The notes under the pieces: model-generated | What the model saw: only the letters and a program-made list of their open reading frames with translations | What the model was told of the DNA's origin: nothing | Databases searched by the model: none | Shown: positions 48,347 through 60,157 of the stretch, in pieces | Layout of the letters: every line of letters begins with the position of its first letter | Position numbering within the stretch: position 1 is the first letter of the stretch | Source: Pogonophryne albipinna | Lineage: Eukaryota; Chordata; Actinopteri; Perciformes; Artedidraconidae | Direction of reading: 5' to 3' | DNA length: 64,000 bases | Assembly: GCA_028583405.1 (NCBI GenBank) | Contig: CM053264.1 | Location: 9,479,030 to 9,543,029 of the forward strand | Made by a program: the position numbers and the translations under genes

Positions 48347-48629
48347 GTGTTTATGGGGTTAAAAATCAATCTGTTAAAAGACAGGACAGCCTTGATTGTA
48401 ATTGTGACCGTTTGTATGTGATCCCATGCTGTTGACTGGAACATGATTTGTGCTTCAGGTTAAAAAAAGAGCCTTGAAATCTTGCCAGGTTCAAGAGATT
48501 CACAACTGTATCAATTAATATAGCTCCTTATAAATGGGACACTGAAGTAAAATAGATACAATTTGACAATTTGTTCCCAGATTCGTTCAGAGACAAGTAT
48601 TAGAACAAAAGTGGCAATAAAAGACTTAC

Positions 48630-48711
48630 CTGAGCCTCTCTTCGACACCACTTTCAGGCAATGGACCACAACGGCATGAAGCAGGATCAGAAGAGGTATG
48701 GGAGCTTTCAT
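48630..48711 (-). CDS. il1rapl1: Signal-peptide exon of an IL1RAPL1-like gene (copy B)
   Basis: The exon (48630-48723 with twelve untranslated bases) is identical to the one at 1045-1138, including the acceptor, the ATG at 48711-48709 and the gtaag donor. The encoded peptide is the hydrophobic secretion signal plus the first mature residues (KVVSKRGS), ending in phase 1. On the minus strand this copy lies upstream of copy A. If both exons were spliced together, the 94-base downstream exon would shift the frame, so a transcript can use only one. Either it is a real second exon or it is the other allele of the same exon. Confidence 0.75.
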
Positions 48712-48723
48712 TTTTTACCAGTC

Positions 48724-50111
48724 CTACAAGGAAACAAAAGCTTGACTTATTATTCAGTACTAACAAACAGTCTGTGAATACTCCCAATCCATCTAAAACA
48801 TCAAAATAAAAAAGAGAGATAATAATTTCTGGCAAGAGATGCTCAATCAAAGCTAAAAAAAAAAAAAATGGAAGTTCTGAGCCAATAATTGGAGAACTTT
48901 TTACAAGACCGAAGTTCAGTTGGAAGCGATCGAACAACCCTATGTGCAAATTCTATTCGCCGAAGTGTTTACCTGCCTCTGCTTTATTTATACCAGCGGC
49001 TCTTCAGGGACTTGCTGTATAATCAGGAGGAGGCTGTTGATGATACAAATGTCAAGATTCATCTCTATCAAGGCAGACCTGAGCTATGCAGCTTTGTCAA
49101 CTACCTACAACACTGATTCAACTTCTCTCCCGATCAAGTTGACACGATCCATTCCTCGCTTAGATCAGGTTATCTCTCTGTTGATATACAGCTGTGTGAA
49201 GGTGCGAGGTGGATACAACTAAATATGGCCCAATAAACCAAGAAGGACTAGAATTGAAGAAGGGAATGACATTAAAAGCTATACATCTCCTTGCTACAGT
49301 CAAAAGAGAGGCATTTCTGGCATCCATGTCGGCCACAGTGGCGCTACCATTGGTCTTTCAGTCACGACAAAGATGCTTCACATAGATTCCACAAAGCTGC
49401 ACCAGAAAGCCCTTTGAGAGGAAACCCTGAAAAGTCACCACAATAACCCTTGAGACGCTCACAGTGGCATGCGAAACTGGCCCGTAGCCAAAGATGGCGA
49501 CATTGCCGTGTTCTCCTCGTCAAAGGCCCATTGTCGTCAGCCCTTGCTCTCTGCAACCAATGCCACCTCAGAAAAAGCTAAACGCCACCGCACAAGAATC
49601 TTATCTTTTTAATTACTTTTCCCTGTTGGGTGCAAGTCGGAAACATAAGCACAAAAGATGGTGTCTTTCTGGAGGAATCCACTGAATCACTAGATCTGCT
49701 CGGTGTTCCTCCAGTTCACAGTGATATCTGTACCAAAGTAAGCCTTTATTTTATCCAACAACCTGCTTGCGATGTAGGCTAATTCATTTTCTTGTTATAC
49801 AGACTTTACTGATGAGCAAATATGGTAAATCATATTATGTTGGGAACACGGAGTATACACTATGCCTGCATGTGTGCAGAGAGAGAATATTGTGGATTAT
49901 GGCATTAAATATATTGAAGAATCACACATGAAACATGACCCCGTGCTGCGCTTTGAGATTTTGTGCAGCCGTAAATAAGAAAATGGCTCCAGAAGCAATT
50001 TCTCACCGTTTTTTTTGGCTCCCACCAAGGCAGGTTATGTTATTTATGTTGTTGTATGGGCAAAGGAGACGAGTTGGTTTAAGGGTATGGTTTAATAGTA
50101 ACAATATATAT
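48724..50111. other. Intronic sequence (copy B)
   Basis: This is the counterpart of 1139-2523, with few substitutions and small indels such as near 49715-49745. No gene is seen. Confidence 0.6.
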
Positions 50112-50119
50112 TTATTTAT

Positions 50120-50561
50120 TAGGGCTGTCAAGTTAACGCGTTAACGCAAACATTTTTTAACGCCACTAATTATTTTAACGTGCGATTAACGTATGTGTGT
50201 GTATTTGTCCTCGGCCCGCCCCGTAGTTTCAGAGCCCAAAGGCTTGACGTTGTTGTTGTTGTTGTTGTTAGTTGGATGGTGGGAGATTCTAGCGAGAGAT
50301 ATGGATATAAAAAAAGGTGTTTTTAAACAGCAAGGCAAGCAGAGAGAGGTTATTGTATTGAGAATATTCAGGAGAATATTTGTCATTGTTCCAAAGATAG
50401 TAAACAAACATTTGCATAAAGCATATTTGTCCACTCATATGTTGATAAGAGTATTAAAAACTTGACAAATATTCCTCTAAGGTGCATTTAGAACAGATAC
50501 AAAATGTGCAATTAATTTGCGATTAATCGCGATTAACTATTTTAATCAACTGACAGCCCAA
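50120..50561. mobile_element. hAT-like MITE with gggctgtca ends (copy B)
   Basis: Same insertion as 2532-2962. Here the left part keeps two gttaacgc units and one more gtt step. Confidence 0.65.
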
Positions 50562-50569
50562 ATATTTAT

Positions 50570-53500
50570 GTCTACTGGATGCTATCCAAATACCCTCTGC
50601 AGATGCAGCTCATCCAGCCAGTGTAAGGGAAATATACAATAATGATGATGCAGTCCAGAAACTCATAAATGTACAACCCCTCTGGAAGTTTCAGGGAACC
50701 TGGGACTCACAGTTCTTGTTTTTGATAGTATTTTGTGGGCAGAGGTCTTCTGGCGAGGAAGAATAAAAATCCAATTAAGGTGGTACTCAGACTGCAGAGC
50801 TTGTCAAGCGACATTCAGACAAAGGGTGCAGTTATTTTTAAGGTGTGAGAGCTGAGTGGAGATAAGTGCAGTCCAGCTGGGTCTGTGTGACATGCTGCAC
50901 AACTCAAACCGCATCACAAGAATGAGGGAGAATGCCACATGTAGGTAATTGCTGAGGCATGACTCGGCTGACTTCTCATGAAAAAGGTTTGGTATCTTGT
51001 AGCAGGTTCTCCTTATAGTCTTAAATACGTCTGTTAGGACATTAACTGAATGTCTGGATCAAATTGTCGGTACACTGATGGTATCAAATGCACTCTCAGT
51101 AGGACCCTTCTCATGTCTGCAGTATACATAAGTACCAGGTCTTCTGAGGGAAAGGCTTTAATGGCCGGCTCTGTTGAGGAGATCAAAGCCAGAATTAAAA
51201 AGCTGTTGAGCTTATCTGGCAGCCGCGCACGTATTGATGCGGGCACTCTTGCATTTGTAAAACATGATTGCCCGCCACATGTCTATACGCTTGTTATTTG
51301 CATTGAGGTGCCTTTCAGTGCTCCACTTAATGCGTTCACTTCATAACCATGATGGCTGCTTTCACTCAGGCGCCTGTGATGTTATATACTTCCACCACTC
51401 TCCCTAACCCCGATTACTTTATTGTCATCACAGTATGATTTATGGCGAATCTGTTGATGCATATTCCCATTTCTTGTTATGGTATTCTGAGTTCCCCCCT
51501 ACACTTCACACAGTCCCATCTGACGGTAACTTAACTCTAAGCTTAGCATGCTCTGCCCTTTCTAAACTTTCTTGTAGAGAGAAATATTTCGTTTTTTCCA
51601 CGGTTGAGTTGCTGGTGGTGAGCATCCAAACTGCTATTGGCCAGGAACCCCATGGCTGCCTTGTTTACACCAGGGTGCCGCTAATTGCACTACAAACGGC
51701 TAGCATAGTGGTCGGAACAACGGTTATCCCCACTGAAATCTGAAGAAGGACACAGGATGAATGGTGTTCTTCATCAGTTTGCGCTTTATCTTTGAGTGTC
51801 TGTTCTGTTGTATTTGAGAAGATGGCCACCTGTTTGAATAAGTGATCTGTCCAAGTTGGGCTTATCAAGGTCAAACACTCAATTTGCTCAGTAATCATCA
51901 TCATTATTGTCGCTATCTGTCTTACTTCTTGGCACATGGTTAATAGGCAATGAGAAGTTAAAGATTCAGTGCAGCTGTCTAACTATCAGACACACGATCG
52001 TGAACACAATAGAGCAGTAAAGAGAAGGCAGAGTTACCCCCCCCCCCCCCACCTTTAACAAATGAATGAATACTAGATGTCCCAACAAAAAAATGGTCAT
52101 CTGTTCAAAATCCGACAATGAAAACTTATCCTATCAAGCATCTCATAAAGCGCCATTCTTTAAAGAAAAGCTCATCCTAAAAGGTGCTGTCACCTGCCTC
52201 TCATTCTTTTGATTGTTTTTTCCTCAACATCCACTTTCTCCCCCATGACAGTGTTTCCTCCTCAGCGGATTCATCCAAAATTCAATTATTTTCAAGGAGG
52301 GTTCTGAAAGAGAAATGGGCTCTCTCTCAACGCTCTTGGGGCCCGGAGTTGACCCGGAGGAATGCATCTCCCTCTCACACAAACAATTTCAGCAATTGAC
52401 GGCCTAGGCTTCACTGCTATACCACGGCTCGTCAGGGGGATATTGAGATTATGATTTATACGGATCTCTCATTTTAAGTCTCTCTTGCTCAGTCACACAT
52501 TTTCTCAGGGCTGTTCACACTGAAGGCCCTCGTGCTCCATTCTGAACCACTGCTCGTATCTGATACTTCTGGATGGCTGTTCATATCTTTAAGGGACATT
52601 TCCCATTTCAGCAGCCAACAGGAACTGACAGCAGAAGGCAATAACAGACAACCGTATTTGTGCCGACAGATCTCCAGCTTGTTTGGAAAGCATTTCAATC
52701 CTATACATGCTCTGGAATATCGATGGAAATTACTTTTAAAATGCTTGACATGTTTCATCTCCTTTGCTACCAATGTTGAAAGTAGCACTCCCACTGTCAA
52801 CCCTCTCCCCTTACCTCTAGTACAGGAAACTGATATATACTCTGCTTGGTGAGTTGTTAACATTTCTATTTGTGAAGAACACTTTTCAAGCCCTTACACC
52901 CTTGGCTGACGCACACACACACACCCACACAAGTCTGTGCTCTCTTCACTGAATTATTCCGTGTTGGACTATCTAATAACCTTGCAACCACAAGCCTCCA
53001 TGTTCTTGATATGCACACATGAGTGAGAGAGAGGGAAGAGGTTGCTTCTCGAATGCAATCGACATCTCTGGATATGTTTAGCGGCGTAAATGTCTTCAAA
53101 TAAATGTTTTTTACAGCGTGAGGTTATAAATATGCACTCAGTCAACTTCGTCCCTGGCAACAGATTAAAAACAGCTTCAATACTAAAACAATAAAAATGA
53201 ATAAGAAACAATGAGAGATAACGTGCTACCGTGTGAGTTATGCAATCGTGTTGTTTGGTTAATTTAGCTCTGCGTGGGCATTTTAATATTGTCGATAATT
53301 GAATGGTGTCATATTTAAACCACTGTATAATCATTGCTTTACTGAGCCAACTTAGCTATTGGCTTTTCATTTGATGTCCAAAGTGACATAAACAGATCAC
53401 TGAAGATAAAATATGGCAGATGCAGTATAAAGTAACATTTAAATGTCTTATTTTAAGCTGTTGGTCTATGGTCAGCTTGAAAACAATGCACTTTAGATTA

Positions 53501-54493
53501 ATTCTAAGAGTGCACACACAGGCTAGTGCACACACATTCAAACTGTCTTTTCAGTCACGTCGAATTCTTAGTCCCATTACCTGATCTGCCTGCTAAATAG
53601 ATTCTTTATCCCGCCTGGCTGTCACGGAAATAAGGATGACATTAAGTGAACGGAGCTCTCTCTTTGGATATTCTAGGCCAGGGCTTAGTGGACCAAGGGA
53701 GAGCCTGCCTGAATCACTGAGAGGGAGAGGTGAAAGGGGAAGAGAGGATGAATGAACGCTGGAAAAAGGAGGGAGAATAGTGGATGAGGAGAAGGCAACC
53801 ATGAGAGGCTCGTATCATGAAATGGTGCCACACAGAAATATCTGCGGATTATGTTTGGAACTGTCAAGGCTGTCAGTGATTAACATCTGAGTTGACTGTC
53901 CCTATAACTGTCCATAATAAATGATTTAAAAGATTTAACCAATTTGCTGCGTCTGCACATGGCACATTTTCCAGTGTTAATAGATGTTGATCTTTCAAAA
54001 TGTAGATAATCATTTGGGTTGTCAAAAGGATTGCTTTGTTTACTCACAGCTGCTGTGGGCACTGATAGCTGCTATTCATAATGTCTCAACGTTTTAGATT
54101 GACTGACGTTTATGGATTCATAGCACAGTGATGATAAACGCGCTGCTAAATTGACACTGATGATTCTGCTCTATTGCTACATCACAGATCATTTAGCTGC
54201 CTTTGAAAGGATGCCATCAGTCCTTTTCTACACATGTGGGACAGTTGTGGTCACATGTTTCTAAAACCGGCTCACTTTATACTATGAAAAAAAAATAACA
54301 GCCAACTGAGCTATTGGCGTTTTGTTTCATATCAAAAGGGACACAAACGGATCTATATAAATAAAATATGGCAGAAATGCTCACTTTAAAGCCCGGGACA
54401 AATGTGTAATGTGTGATATTGGGCTTTATAAATAACAGTTGATTGGTGGATTTAATGTGCTTATCTAACAAATTGCATTTTATTCTTGGAGCA
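50570..54493. other. Intronic sequence (copy B)
   Basis: Counterpart of 2971-6831, including a C14 run at 52037-52050 and the 54 bases absent from copy A near 50640-50697. No exon is supported. Confidence 0.55.
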
Positions 54494-54501
54494 GCTATCC
54501 G

Positions 54502-55075
54502 CAACCCAGTCTCACGGCATTTCGTGTTATAGTCACAAAATTAATTGAATCTATTGATTCGTGTTCACCGACACGATTTTCGTATTTTCTTCGTGTCACA
54601 GAACGATTTGAAAAGCAATGTATTTTTATTAGTAATATGTTTCGTGCCTGCACCACGTCTTTTTGTCCGGTCGGGTCTTGGAATACCAGAAGCTGTTTGG
54701 TTCATAAAAACATTTTCTTACTCAATATCTTACCCTAAGCCTATCCCTTTTATTTTAAATTGTATAATGTCCGAGTTTTTTTGACGTCCACGAGGAAAAT
54801 AAATGGGGGGCCTCAGAATACTGAGATCTGTATTTGTTGTCATCTTTTTTTCCTTCTAATTTGTTATTATTTGGTGCAGGCACGAAACATACTACCAATA
54901 GAAATACATTGCTTCTAAAAATCGTTCTGTGTCAGAATACTGAAATCTGTATTTTTTTCTAATCTGTTATTATTTACTTTGCTTTTAAAATCGTTCTGTG
55001 TGACACACGTGTTGGTGAACACTAATCAATAAATACATTTTGTGACTATAACACGAAATGCCGTGAGACTGTGTT
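54502..55075. mobile_element. Foldback-type DNA transposon (copy B)
   Basis: Same insertion as 6840-7428. The flanks gctatccg at 54494-54501 and 55076-55083 are identical, which defines the target duplication. Compared with copy A it lacks a short A-rich stretch before gtgttggtgaacac. Confidence 0.8.
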
Positions 55076-55083
55076 GCTATCCG

Positions 55084-58000
55084 AGAACATTTGTAGATTG
55101 ACTCAAACTTAAACGCATGACTTTTCAACCATCAAGTCTGAACTACAGTGTCAATCAACTCTAAAACACGGTCAGAGTTCAAGTCATTCAGCTCGGGAGG
55201 AAGCATGCTACAGCAGCCGCTGAACGACGGGTTATCTGAATCTAACATTAGCTGTATCTGGCAGCAGTAGGTGCATCTCAGAGAAACAGCTGTGATGCTA
55301 AATAAAAAGAAGTTTCATCAAACCGGGGTTGAGACTTTCAAAAATAGCGATGAGATATTCACAGGCTGAAGCGTATCTCCCTTTATCTCACACACACACA
55401 CACAACCTCAAACACACATTTTTTACTCTGCTACTAAATTTAAATCTGTGACACTGAGACTGATCTGCTGCTGAAGCGACGACTCTCTCGCTAACTCTAC
55501 AGTATGCTAATGCTATTCATTGAAGAGCATCAAAGTCTGAGTTCTTCAAGGGGAACAGACTTTAAGAAAGTAAAAGAACGATGCATATTTTAATTTACAG
55601 TATAACAGCAGGAAACAATTCCTCTGGATAGGTTTTTTCTTTTTGTCCTATGAAGGAAGGAGGATGGTCGAGATCCATAGTACAGAGCATCTTTTCATAG
55701 ATTACATGGAAACATAAAGATGGATCAGTGAAAACACCTCAAATTAATATTTCTAAATCATAAAAATGACATAAGTAAAGGCCTAAAATATAAAAATAAT
55801 GCTCTTTTATCCAAATGACTTAGCTAAATACACCGTCTTATCTAAGCAGCAGAACCATGGGGTGATTTAAGGGGTAATAAAAGAGGATTGTCACATTATT
55901 AACACCGTTATTAAACTCCTACCCTACAGCAACTATAATCATTAAGGCTGCTAAACATTTATCTTGCTGAAAAAAAAAAGACGAAAAATCTAATCTACCA
56001 CTTGTAAGAATCAAATTGAGCCGAAAACAGAGAACATGCACCGCCGACAGCAACAAAACAAACAAATCCTTTGAAGAAATAATCAGTCTTTCTTCTAACA
56101 CACAATGTGCATGGAATTGTGTAGTCAATTTATCTGACTCTGTCTGTCGAGGTTGTGCGCTGCTTGAAAGTACTTCAGCTTTCATCAGCGATGAATGCAC
56201 AGCTTCAAGGATAATGATGGATGTGCCACATTTCAAATGATTTGATTGAAATATACAATACAGTGGCAGGCCCCTTGCTTTTCATGATGACATTGAAATC
56301 AAACACAGCAGAGGCACACGTAATCTTAAAACAGAAACATACATTATGCAACGTGCATATTGCATCCAAACACGTCAATGTGAAAGCTGTTTGTCTTTCC
56401 TCAATAAATGTCCCTTATATGTCTTAACCAAACAGCCCTGCAAGCAAAAAAAAGTGCTCCGGTGAGCAGACGCACTGCTGTTACCACTGAGAGCTTAACA
56501 GTGCAATGCAAATAAGCTCTTCTACAATAGCAGACGAGCCACATCTCCATGCTAGGCAGCCCAGATTCAATATCGTAGGACAAGGAGTACTGCGTCCCCA
56601 GGCCCTTCTTGTAAAGTGGCCCATAAATCAAGAACCCTGTTGAGAGTTGGTCTCTGTGGGTCTGGTCCAGCGGCGGGGAACAGAGCCGTGCTCCGGCTGG
56701 GAAGGAGGCGCACAAGAAGCAACCCCCCCTCAGTTGCAATGCAAAGTATGTCTTAGCCATATAAAGTTATTACCGTCATTAACCAAAGTGGGGATTGGAT
56801 TATTAGTGGAATTGCTATGTTTGAATATATATATATATAGATTATGATGTGGCTCAGTGTGTTCAGCCATGCGTTTCACTGAACAGGGTCAAACTGTATA
56901 TATGTATTAATGTTGGTTTTAAGTTTCACTTAATACTGTAAGTAGGGCTATGAACGGAGGACAATGAAAGTAGAGGAGTCAGTTTACTAAAGATTGGCCC
57001 AGACTGACGAGCATTGCATGAAAACATGATGCCTCCTCATTCATTTCAATGACATTTCCCTGCAAGACGTTTCTCCAAAATAACGTTGACAGCAATGCAG
57101 AGGATCATCAACTAGCACAGCACGGCATCGGCCAATCAAATGTGGGCATTGCAGGTCATCCTTTTCTAATCTAAATAGGAGAAAGGAAAGCAATTAAAGA
57201 TAAAAGCGATGGATTAAACACTTAATATATTTTGTGCATGCTGATGAATCATCATTTTGAGTCACATGACATTAGACGTTAGAAGTGGTCTATGGTTTTA
57301 GAGCTTCTGTCTGAATGGTTCCGACCCATCTTGTTCTATATATGTACAGATTAGCTTCAATATAATGTTGCCAAGGGTCTCATACTGTATAGTATTGTAT
57401 GTAGTAGCTAACGACAAATGAAGCGCTTCTTGATTTCACTCACTATTAATCCCTTGACGTCGCTGTTCTATTTTCAGGTCTCGCCTGGCTCAGAGGGGAT
57501 GTTTCTCACAGAGGCTACACATGTATACACTCATTGACTGTATGCAAGCAGCCTGTGTTCATAGATATTAACAATACTTGACTGTTGTAAAATCTCCTGA
57601 AAATCGAACCACCAGCCACGAAAACACAGGTCAAAAAGTGGATAACGATCGCTGCTTGTGATTTCATAACATTAGACGGATGTGTCTCTTCTTCGGTGGT
57701 GTTAGCCAGCCTGTAAATGCATTAGCTTGCGGAGCCCCCCCTCCTGCCAATCGTCATTTGTGTGGTTTTTGTTCTTATCACCACAACAACGTACGGAATG
57801 TCACAACAAAGCCTTCATGAATGAGTAGGCACAGATCCGATGAAGAGAGGAGGGGAAATGGGAGGAAAAATTGCTCATTTTGCTCCCCTGGCATGCAATT
57901 TCCATTCTCTATCCACATCTCTCTAAAAAGCCATCTAAAACACATCAACTTCATCTTTGTAGGCTGGATGGGCCTCTGAGGATCACCTCCAGACATGCTA

Positions 58001-58955
58001 CGATGACACTGGGCCTGAAAAGAAAAGGATGAAAATGACAATTCAACCCTCTTGCTTATAGCAATGGGCTTCTTATGCCACTGCCTTTTCAAAAGAAAAG
58101 ACAAACAACTTCATTCACTTTTCATTTCACTTGCCCCTAGCAAAGAGAAATACTGTATGAGGTAACTGATCATTTCTTAGATGGCCTTTTCATCAGAGGA
58201 AGAGCAACACAAGTACTTTTTTTTCATTTAGCTGTGTTACCATTGACCAGCACAACATTTATGCTCCAGGGCTGTGGCTGACCCAGAGTCCTTTTAGTTC
58301 CTGCTTTAACAAAATAAATAGCTTTTAAATTGCATTTGACTCTGATCAGTTATGCTTTGATCCCCCTTGAAGACACACACACATGCACAGAAGCATTTCC
58401 TTTTTTTCAAGAGCAATGCAAAGAGACCATTACCATGCTTTTATTGTAGTATTAAGCATTACTCTGTTTGGATAGGAATGCCATTACATGCAGGAAGTGA
58501 ATAAAGGAAGCATTTGAGCAGCAGATGCTCGGTTCACATCCATACATGAAGGCATTCAGATCAAGGTCTCAAAAGTAAGTCAACCATGAAAATGATTTGC
58601 AGGGGAAGACCATTCGTATTGATACCTACCCTCTGATGAATAACAGCAGGGGAGCGCATATAGAGAGCTGTAGGGCCACCAAGCGGGGGGGGGGGGGGGG
58701 CATTTACTTTTCAATACAGCCTCGTCTCGCCTCAGTGAGTAATCATGGTTGCTATATTTTTTCTAAAAGGGTGGCTTTCCTTTTTTCAGCATGAAACAGA
58801 TTAAAGGACAGATAACTTGTGTTGGACTCTTAATCCGGCCTGACATACCTAGTGGGGTTATACAAATGCAAATAATGACATCTCTTAAGGGCTGATGTAC
58901 CTGAGAGGGATAAAGCTACCTGAGGTCCACCAGTAAAGTATTCATAAATGGTGTA
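55084..58955. other. Intronic sequence (copy B)
   Basis: Counterpart of 7437-11314. It has a G16 run at 58685-58700 where copy A has G8. No gene is seen. Confidence 0.55.
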
Positions 58956-58963
58956 TCCAAATA
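58956..58963. other. Empty target site of the copy-A hAT insertion
   Basis: A single tccaaata sits between sequences that flank the element at 11323-12675. There is no excision footprint. Confidence 0.95.
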
Positions 58964-59580
58964 TATACAGGAAAATAATCAGATTTTACGTAAATGAATG
59001 GTATATTTAGGCAATATATTGCCCACTCTTTGCATAATTAAAGCAAATTATTTAAATTGATTTACAACTAAACTATTGAGAGTGGAAATAACAGCCTTAC
59101 GGTAAGGCAGTGCTAGTTTATCAACAACAAAAAAAAATTGCCTTAAACTTGTTTTACACAAGGAAGATACAGGTAGGAAGAATTCAAGTTTAAAAGCTAC
59201 AAAAGAAAACTACCTCTGGAGGGAACTTTTGGATTTCAGCCTTTGCAGACCATTTACATGCACAAAAACATATATAACACAATACAGGAAAAGGGAAAAC
59301 CCCCAAAAGGATAATAGGGCCCCTTTTCATATGATAGTGAATATAACATAGTTTAACTTACTAAAAAATTACTCAAATGTCAGGTTTCTGATGGGGATGA
59401 AAAACACGACTATTTGGTGCAGACTGTGACGGGGACATGAATAGAGAAAGGCCACAAGCCACTGCTTTAAAAAAAAAAAGGTCTCTTAGCATAATTTGGG
59501 ACCGCTGAATTAAAACAATGAGTGGAAAGTTGGAGGTGAAAAATACTTAAGCCAGAAAGGATAAATAGATGTAAATGTTG
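58964..59580. other. Intronic sequence (copy B)
   Basis: Counterpart of 12684-13300. No gene is seen. Confidence 0.55.
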
Positions 59581-59588
59581 GTGTTCAC

Positions 59589-60149
59589 TAGGGCTACACG
59601 ATATATCGTGTCGTGAAGATAATCGCGATATGCGCTATGCGCGATATTCATCGCGTGGACGATGAAAAAAATGTGAGACTTGCGATATTCAGTAGGCAAA
59701 TTAACTCAAACACGTCATGTTACAATTATTCTGCTGCTTGCTACAAAAGGATAACTTGCGCGGCTCTCATGTCAGGGGTACTTGAGTGAGTGACAGCAAA
59801 CCACCAATCACAATCAAATCTCCAAAGCAAAGGGACCCGGTGATTAAAGGTAAAAACACTGAATAAAGTAGTTTCATGTGTTTCTCCAGGGAAGTTTGGC
59901 GCTGCTAACCGAGCTAGCTCAGCTTGTTGCTCTGATAACTTAAGATCCAGACGTCCGTGACTAAAATCCGTCATCCGGTTAAATATAGTTAAAAAAATAC
60001 CAATTGTATAGCATTAAAGTTCAAGAAAGGATGGTTTGCAGGGAAAAAATTGTCTTTTCTTCAATTCCTGTATGTTTTCATATCGCAATATATATCGCAG
60101 GGGGGGGGGAAATCGCAATGTCAGTTTTTTCCAATATCGTGCAGCCCGA
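59589..60149. mobile_element. hAT element with cacgatat ends (copy B)
   Basis: Same insertion as 13309-13852, with gtgttcac duplicated at 59581-59588 and 60150-60157. It carries an extra 18 bases with a run of ten G (60100-60109) near the right end. Confidence 0.88.
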
Positions 60150-60157
60150 GTGTTCAC

